DNA from: an uncultured Tateyamaria sp.
GTDB taxonomy: Bacteria > Pseudomonadota > Alphaproteobacteria > Rhodobacterales > Rhodobacteraceae
Reading direction: 5' to 3'
DNA length: 64,000 bases
Assembly (NCBI GenBank): GCA_947501275.1
Contig: CANMVD010000001.1
Span: 744,001-808,000 of the forward strand
Below are positions 58,711 through 64,000 of this stretch, piece after piece. Within the stretch, counting starts at the first letter, position 1, and the number at the start of each line of letters is the position of its first letter. Both the position numbers and the translations under genes were made by a program. The notes under the pieces are model-generated. The model was not told the DNA's origin. It worked only from the letters and a program-made list of their open reading frames with translations, and made no database searches.

Positions 58711-60243
58711 TCAGAGAAGTGCTTCGATCATCAGCACAAGTGACGTGCCCAACGCTGTTCCGATCATCAGCGCGAGGATGATCCAGCGCCAAAAGCCACG
58801 TTTCTTTGGTGGTGCCGGGTTCGCCTGATTAATCAGGGCTTGTTCGACTAGCCTTGGTAGACGCGGTCCAAACCGCGTGAGCACCCGCGCTGTTTTGTAA
58901 AGATCGGTCAGAACTGCCTTGGGACCGATGGATTTCTGGATGTAGTCCGTCACGATGGGCGAGGCGACCTGCCAGATGTTGATGTTCGGATTGAGGCTTC
59001 GCGCAACCCCTTCGACCACCACCATCGTGCGTTGCAACAAGATCAGTTCGGTTCGTGTTTCCATGCCAAACCGTTCCGTCACCTCAAAAAGATAACTCAG
59101 CAGTCGCCCCATAGAAATCTGCGAGGCATCCATACCAAAAATCGGTTCACCCACAGCGCGCAAGGCCCGCGCGAATTCATCCACGTCTTTGTCCGGGGGG
59201 ACATAACCAGCTTCGAAATGCACCTCCGCGACGCGTTTGAAATCCTGACGGATGAACCCAAACAAGATCTCGGCGTAAACGCGGCGGGTGTATTCGTCGA
59301 TGTGGCCCATGATTCCAAAATCATAGGCAATGATGTCCCCGTTGCTGGCAACCTTCAGGTTCCCCTGATGCATATCCGCGTGAAAATATCCGTCGCGCAG
59401 CGCATGCAGAAGAAACAGCCGCAACACCCGTTCGCTCAGATCAACTCTGTTGTGCCCAGCCCCATCGATCGCGCTATTGTCGCCCATGGGTACGCCATCT
59501 GCCCACTCCAGCGTCATCACACGGCGGGCGGAATAATCCCAACGGATACGCGGCAGTTTGAAGCCCTTATCGTCCTTGGTGTTGGCTGCATATTCCCCGG
59601 CGGCCGAGGATTCGAGGCGCAAATCCAACTCGCCTTGCACCACGCCGTCAAAGTGTTCGATCACATCCATGGGGCGCAAGCGCCGTGCTCCGGGCGCAAA
59701 CAACTCGACTATGCGGGCCGCAAGATAAAAGGCATCCACATCCTTACCAAATGCACGCTCAACACCCGGGCGCAGGACTTTGACAGCCACAGCCTCGCCA
59801 GTACTCTCCAGGGTCGCCTTGTGCACCTGCGCAATAGAGGCCGCCGCTACCGGTTCACTGAACTCAGAAAAAAGCGTGTCGATGGGCTGTCCAAGCTCCT
59901 TTTCGACTTCGGCCTTGGCGACCTCAACCGGGAAGGGGGGTAACTTGTCTTGCAACACGCGCAACTGCTGCGCCATTTCTTCGCCCACCACATCCGGACG
60001 TGTCGACAGGACTTGACCAAACTTGATGTAGGCCGGACCCAAAGCTGTCAGCGCTCGGGTCGCAGGTGGCATGGACGGATCACCTTTGTAGCCCAGCCAC
60101 ATGAACGGTTTGCCCAACAGCTTGGCGACGAAACGCAAGGGGGCCGGAGCCTCGAATGCATCCAGGACAACGTTCATTGCCCCAGTGCGTTCCAGCGTCG
60201 CGCCCGTGCGGATCAGGCGGATAATGTTGTGGGGGCCGCGCAA
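58711..60243 (-). CDS. ubiB: Ubiquinone biosynthesis protein UbiB (ABC1/ADCK-like kinase family)
   Basis: KFGQVLSTRPDVVGEEMAQQLRVLQDKLPPFP, AAASIAQVHKATL, FHADMHQGNLKVASNGDIIAYDFGIMGHI; exact start uncertain. Confidence 0.94.
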   Translation of the reverse strand: MRGPHNIIRLIRTGATLERTGAMNVVLDAFEAPAPLRFVAKLLGKPFMWLGYKGDPSMPPATRALTALGPAYIKFGQVLSTRPDVVGEEMAQQLRVLQDKLPPFPVEVAKAEVEKELGQPIDTLFSEFSEPVAAASIAQVHKATLESTGEAVAVKVLRPGVERAFGKDVDAFYLAARIVELFAPGARRLRPMDVIEHFDGVVQGELDLRLESSAAGEYAANTKDDKGFKLPRIRWDYSARRVMTLEWADGVPMGDNSAIDGAGHNRVDLSERVLRLFLLHALRDGYFHADMHQGNLKVASNGDIIAYDFGIMGHIDEYTRRVYAEILFGFIRQDFKRVAEVHFEAGYVPPDKDVDEFARALRAVGEPIFGMDASQISMGRLLSYLFEVTERFGMETRTELILLQRTMVVVEGVARSLNPNINIWQVASPIVTDYIQKSIGPKAVLTDLYKTARVLTRFGPRLPRLVEQALINQANPAPPKKRGFWRWIILALMIGTALGTSLVLMIEALL

Positions 60244-60244
60244 A

Positions 60245-60991
60245 TCAGATCTTCCAGCCGGAATGCAGGCACGCAACACCCATGGTCATGTTGCGGTACT
60301 TGGCGTTCTCGAAGCCAGCGGCGCGGACCATGGATAAAAAGGTGTCCTGATCCGGGAACTTGCGGATCGATTCGACAAGATATTGATAGCTGTCGCGATC
60401 GCCTGCAATCATCTGACCCATGCGAGGAATGAAATTGAAGCTGTAGAGATCATACAGCTTTTGCATACCCTCGTTGGGCAATTGGCTGAACTCCAGAACC
60501 ATCAGGCGCCCACCCGGTTTCAGAACGCGATAGGCTTCGTTCAATGCCTCTTGCGGGCGGGTCACATTCCGGATGCCAAATGAGATCGTATAGACATCAA
60601 AACTGTTATCTTCGAAGGGCAAGGCCATCGCATCGCCTACCACCCAATCGAGACTGTCGGCCATCTTGTCCGCTTCGGCACGCTTGCGACCCTCAACCAA
60701 CATAGGTTCGGTCAGATCCAGAACGGTGGCGTGGCCATGACCAGCACGCTTGAGGAACTTGAACGAAATGTCTCCCGTTCCCCCTGCCACATCCAACAGC
60801 TTTTGACCGGGACGCGGAGCCAGCCAGTCCATCATCGCCTCTTTCCAGATGCGGTGGATGCCAACGCTCATCACGTCATTCATCACGTCATATTTGGACG
60901 CAACCGAGTTAAAGACGCCCTGCACCCGCCCGGCCTTTTCGCCCTCGGGGACCGTTTCAAATCCGAAATGTGTGGTGTTGTCGTCGCTCAT
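60245..60991 (-). CDS. ubiE: Demethylmenaquinone/ubiquinone methyltransferase UbiE
   Basis: [73 protein letters not shown]. Confidence 0.96.
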   Translation of the reverse strand: MSDDNTTHFGFETVPEGEKAGRVQGVFNSVASKYDVMNDVMSVGIHRIWKEAMMDWLAPRPGQKLLDVAGGTGDISFKFLKRAGHGHATVLDLTEPMLVEGRKRAEADKMADSLDWVVGDAMALPFEDNSFDVYTISFGIRNVTRPQEALNEAYRVLKPGGRLMVLEFSQLPNEGMQKLYDLYSFNFIPRMGQMIAGDRDSYQYLVESIRKFPDQDTFLSMVRAAGFENAKYRNMTMGVACLHSGWKI

Positions 60992-61075
60992 ATCAGGGCA
61001 CCTTGATCCGCCTTTGGCTGAGATATAGCGTCCGATCCAAGGATACAAATGGCCAAATCAGCGCGGTAAGTTGCT

Positions 61076-61732
61076 ATGTTTGAAAACTTAATCGACAGTC
61101 TGCGTGTCCTGTCCCAGATGTTCTTTAACAATCCAATCCCATTCACGATTGGGACAATCATCGCTGTCACCCTGATCTATTACAAATGGGTCTGGATAGG
61201 TCGGATACAGACAAATACGATCAAGAAAAACTATGCCGGATGGAAAGTAGACGGGACGGTGGACAGCGCCCAACGATTGGTCCTGGAACCGATAAAAATG
61301 TTGCGTACAGGAATTGGGGCATTCCTGTTCTTTTTCGCCGGATTTCTCTTTTTTGCACTGGTCGAGGTGCCAAGGGGCGAAATGGATGGCGAAGGCTGGT
61401 TTGCCTTTGTGGCCATGGGGGCCTTTTCCCTGCTCGCACTATGGGTGATCTTCAAATCGTTTACACGCATCACCTTTGATGGAGAGGTGTTCACACAGTC
61501 CGGTCCGATTGTCCGCACCATGGCGGCACGTGCAGACACACTGCAAGATATCCGCCCCATCGGCAAAACCATCGCAGGCGGCATCTTTCTGGACTTTGGC
61601 GACCAAGGGCGGATACGGGTGGCGTCCAACATGTCAGGCTACCGCCAACTGCTCGAAATCCTGACACAACATAATCTGAAACTGCGGATGCTGGTGAATG
61701 CCTATTCCGAAGCGGCCAAAAGGCACCTTTGA
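61076..61732 (+). CDS. Hypothetical membrane protein
   Basis: 218 aa with three likely TM segments; 61732 abuts the mutM ATG. Confidence 0.65.
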   Translation: MFENLIDSLRVLSQMFFNNPIPFTIGTIIAVTLIYYKWVWIGRIQTNTIKKNYAGWKVDGTVDSAQRLVLEPIKMLRTGIGAFLFFFAGFLFFALVEVPRGEMDGEGWFAFVAMGAFSLLALWVIFKSFTRITFDGEVFTQSGPIVRTMAARADTLQDIRPIGKTIAGGIFLDFGDQGRIRVASNMSGYRQLLEILTQHNLKLRMLVNAYSEAAKRHL

Positions 61733-62584
61733 ATGCCAGAACTTCCCGAAGTCGAAACCGTCCGTCGTGGCCTGAGCCCCGCGATGGAAGGGGCCGTGAT
61801 TACACAGGCGGATGTGAACCGGCCCGACTTGCGCTGGCCGTTTCCCGACGGCATGGCCGAACGACTGACCGGGCAAACGGTCACACAACTGCGCAGGCGG
61901 TCCAAGTATATCCTCGCAGATCTTAGTTCAGGCGAGACGCTCCTGATCCATCTGGGCATGTCCGGGCGGATGCTGGTGTCAGGCGATCCACTTGGACAAT
62001 TTGCGCACGAACACCCGCAGGCCGAAAAACACGACCACGTTGTGCTGCACATGAACAACGGTGCGCGTATCACGTTCAATGACCCGCGGCGGTTCGGTGC
62101 GATGGACCTGATGCAGACTGCCACTGCAGACCAGCACAAATTGTTGGCTGTGCTGGGTCCTGAACCACTTGGCAACGACTTCCACGAAAACCACCTGATC
62201 GCTGCATTCAAAAACAAGAACACGCCCGTCAAATCGGCACTGCTGGATCAGAGAATCGTCGCGGGTTTGGGCAACATCTATGTGTGTGAAGCGTTATTCC
62301 GTGGTGGCATCGCACCGACGCGCAAAGCGGGCCAAATTTCGAAACGCCGTGTCTCCGCCCTCGTGCCCATCATCCGTGACGTGTTGTCAGAAGCGATCGA
62401 AGCAGGCGGTTCATCCTTGCGTGACTTCCGCCAAGCCGATGGAGAACTTGGATATTTTCAACACCGCTTTGATGTGTATGGGCGCGAAGGTGCACCCTGT
62501 TCGACCACCGGATGCACCGCGCACATCACCCGTATCGTGCAATCGGGGCGGTCTTCTTTCTACTGCAAGTCGTGCCAATCATAG
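61733..62584 (+). CDS. mutM: Formamidopyrimidine-DNA glycosylase
   Basis: [20 protein letters not shown] and C-terminal zinc finger [27 protein letters not shown]. Confidence 0.97.
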   Translation: MPELPEVETVRRGLSPAMEGAVITQADVNRPDLRWPFPDGMAERLTGQTVTQLRRRSKYILADLSSGETLLIHLGMSGRMLVSGDPLGQFAHEHPQAEKHDHVVLHMNNGARITFNDPRRFGAMDLMQTATADQHKLLAVLGPEPLGNDFHENHLIAAFKNKNTPVKSALLDQRIVAGLGNIYVCEALFRGGIAPTRKAGQISKRRVSALVPIIRDVLSEAIEAGGSSLRDFRQADGELGYFQHRFDVYGREGAPCSTTGCTAHITRIVQSGRSSFYCKSCQS

Positions 62585-62647
62585 CTTGAAACGATGTGCT
62601 AGAGTGGTAATGCTCGGCCCTCAATGGCAACGGATGAAAGCAGACAC

Positions 62648-63424
62648 ATGGCCTATGAGACGATCATCGTCGACTTAGAAGACCACATCGCCAAAATCAC
62701 CCTAAATCGCCCTGACGCACTGAACGCGCTCAACGACCAGCTGATGACAGAGCTGGCTGATGCTATGGCAGCCGCGCAAAGCAACGATAAGGTGCGGTGC
62801 ATTGTGATTACCGGTTCGGAAAAGGCATTCGCCGCCGGGGCTGACATCGCGATGATGAAAGACAAATCCTATGTCGAAGTCTTCACCGAAGACCTGTTCG
62901 GCCCAGAAACCGATGTCATCACCCGCACCCGCAAACCTGTAATTGCCGCCGTGGCTGGTTACGCGCTGGGCGGGGGCTGCGAACTGGCAATGATGTGCGA
63001 CTTTATCATTGCTGCCGACACGGCCAAATTCGGACAGCCCGAAATCAACCTCGGGGTTATGGCGGGAATCGGGGGCACCCAGCGCCTTACGCGCGCAGTG
63101 GGCAAGGCCAAGGCGATGGACATGAACCTCACCGGGCGCTTTATGGACGCCGAGGAGGCCGAGCGTGCTGGGCTGGTCAGCCGCGTCGTACCTGCCAAAA
63201 AACTCATGGACGAAGCAATGGGCGCAGCCACCAAGATCTCCGAGAAATCGATGATCTCGGCCATGGCGGTCAAGGAATCAGTGAACCGCGCCTTCGAAGT
63301 CCCTCTGCGTGAAGGACTGCTGTTTGAACGCCGCGTGTTCCACTCTCTCTTCGCCACTGAAGACCAGAAAGAAGGTATGAGCGCGTTCCTCGAAAAACGC
63401 GAAGCGCAGTTCCGGGACAAGTAG
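62648..63424 (+). CDS. Enoyl-CoA hydratase
   Basis: [71 protein letters not shown]. Confidence 0.95.
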   Translation: MAYETIIVDLEDHIAKITLNRPDALNALNDQLMTELADAMAAAQSNDKVRCIVITGSEKAFAAGADIAMMKDKSYVEVFTEDLFGPETDVITRTRKPVIAAVAGYALGGGCELAMMCDFIIAADTAKFGQPEINLGVMAGIGGTQRLTRAVGKAKAMDMNLTGRFMDAEEAERAGLVSRVVPAKKLMDEAMGAATKISEKSMISAMAVKESVNRAFEVPLREGLLFERRVFHSLFATEDQKEGMSAFLEKREAQFRDK

Positions 63425-63444
63425 TACTTTGGTCCGATCACAGT

Positions 63445-63502
63445 TTCTTCTGACTGAAAATACCACGGGGGAAAGCGCGCAGCGCTTGGGGGCGGAGCTC
63501 CC
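63445..63502 (+). repeat. Dispersed intergenic repeat, copy F
   Basis: ttcttctgactgaaaataccacgggggaaagcgcgcagcgcttgggggcggagctccc. Confidence 0.7.
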
Positions 63503-63590
63503 TTATCCCTGCGGTGTTGACTCGGAATTGTCTCAGGCCTATACGCGCCACTTCTGAAACTACCGCACCAATAGATTGGGACGAGATAAA

Positions 63591-63854
63591 ATGGCAAATT
63601 CGCCTCAGGCCAAGAAACGGGCCCGCCAAAACGCGAAACGTTTCGAAGTGAACAAAGCACGCCGCTCGCGGATTCGCACGTATCTGCGCCGCGTCGAAGA
63701 GGCGATCGCCTCTGGTGATAAGGACGCAGCGGGCGAGGCCCTCAAAGCGGCACAGCCCGAACTGATGCGCGGAATCACTAAGGGCGTGTATCATAAAAAC
63801 ACCGTTGCCCGGAAAATGTCGCGACTCTCCGCTCGGGTGAAGTCGCTGGGCTGA
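63591..63854 (+). CDS. rpsT: 30S ribosomal protein S20
   Basis: [39 protein letters not shown]...[23 protein letters not shown]. Confidence 0.97.
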   Translation: MANSPQAKKRARQNAKRFEVNKARRSRIRTYLRRVEEAIASGDKDAAGEALKAAQPELMRGITKGVYHKNTVARKMSRLSARVKSLG

Positions 63855-63877
63855 TTCCCCCGTAACGCGAAGATAGA

Positions 63878-63907
63878 AAGCGCCGCTGATGAGCGGCGCT
63901 TTTTTTG
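63878..63907 (+). terminator. Rho-independent terminator of rpsT
   Basis: AAAGCGCCGCT-GATG-AGCGGCGCTTT followed by a T-run. Confidence 0.92.
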
Positions 63908-64000
63908 TTTTTGACATAAAAACAAGGCCTGCACAGATTCTCTCTGCAAAAAATCGGAGTCAATAATGAAGTTCTGTGGACGCACCGCTCACGATCTTGC

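Noticed and set aside
59032-59943. 303 aa plus-strand ORF
   Set aside because: Antisense to ubiB; shadow ORF
1-64000. CRISPR arrays, prophage, transposases, tRNA or rRNA genes
   Set aside because: No regularly spaced repeats, no integrase/transposase/phage proteins in the ORF list, and no cloverleaf or rRNA-like sequence recognised by reading; a tRNAscan/Infernal run would be needed to exclude small RNAs fully

Overview
This 64 kb window looks like an alphaproteobacterial, Rhodobacterales/Roseobacter-type chromosome. Identification is by recognising translated motifs only; no searches were run. (1) About 1-17.6 kb is a large part of a flagellar cluster: flhA-fliR-flhB, fliL, flgH/A/G/F, fliQ, fliE, flgC/B, fliI, a DUF1217 protein, flbT, flaF, flagellin, FlgN-like and FlgJ-like proteins, fliK and flgD. 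(2) About 17.6-31.2 kb holds two PotABCD-type ABC transporter loci with a PuuB/OrdL-like oxidase, an SpuC-like class III aminotransferase, an M24 hydrolase resembling ectoine hydrolase DoeA, and a DUF1330 protein. (3) About 31-52.9 kb is mostly housekeeping: lytic transglycosylase, WYL regulator, GST, rnr, dapE, dapD, rlmN, ansA-like asparaginase, serB and serC-serA. It also carries an unusual overlapping pair of Hint-domain genes. (4) About 52.9-64 kb holds a Stf0-like sulfotransferase, a phosphatase, tdh-kbl with an XRE-cupin regulator, a thiolase, ubiB-ubiE, mutM, an enoyl-CoA hydratase and rpsT with a clear terminator. No CRISPR array, transposase, prophage, rRNA or tRNA was recognised. 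Main leads: a tandem Hint pair whose second member has lost the catalytic Cys and a conserved His; a densely structured flagellin mRNA leader next to flbT/flaF; a candidate serC leader RNA; a dispersed G/C-rich intergenic repeat family (about 6 copies); a two-hairpin intergenic element near 44.3 kb; and tandem operator-like repeats in front of kbl.
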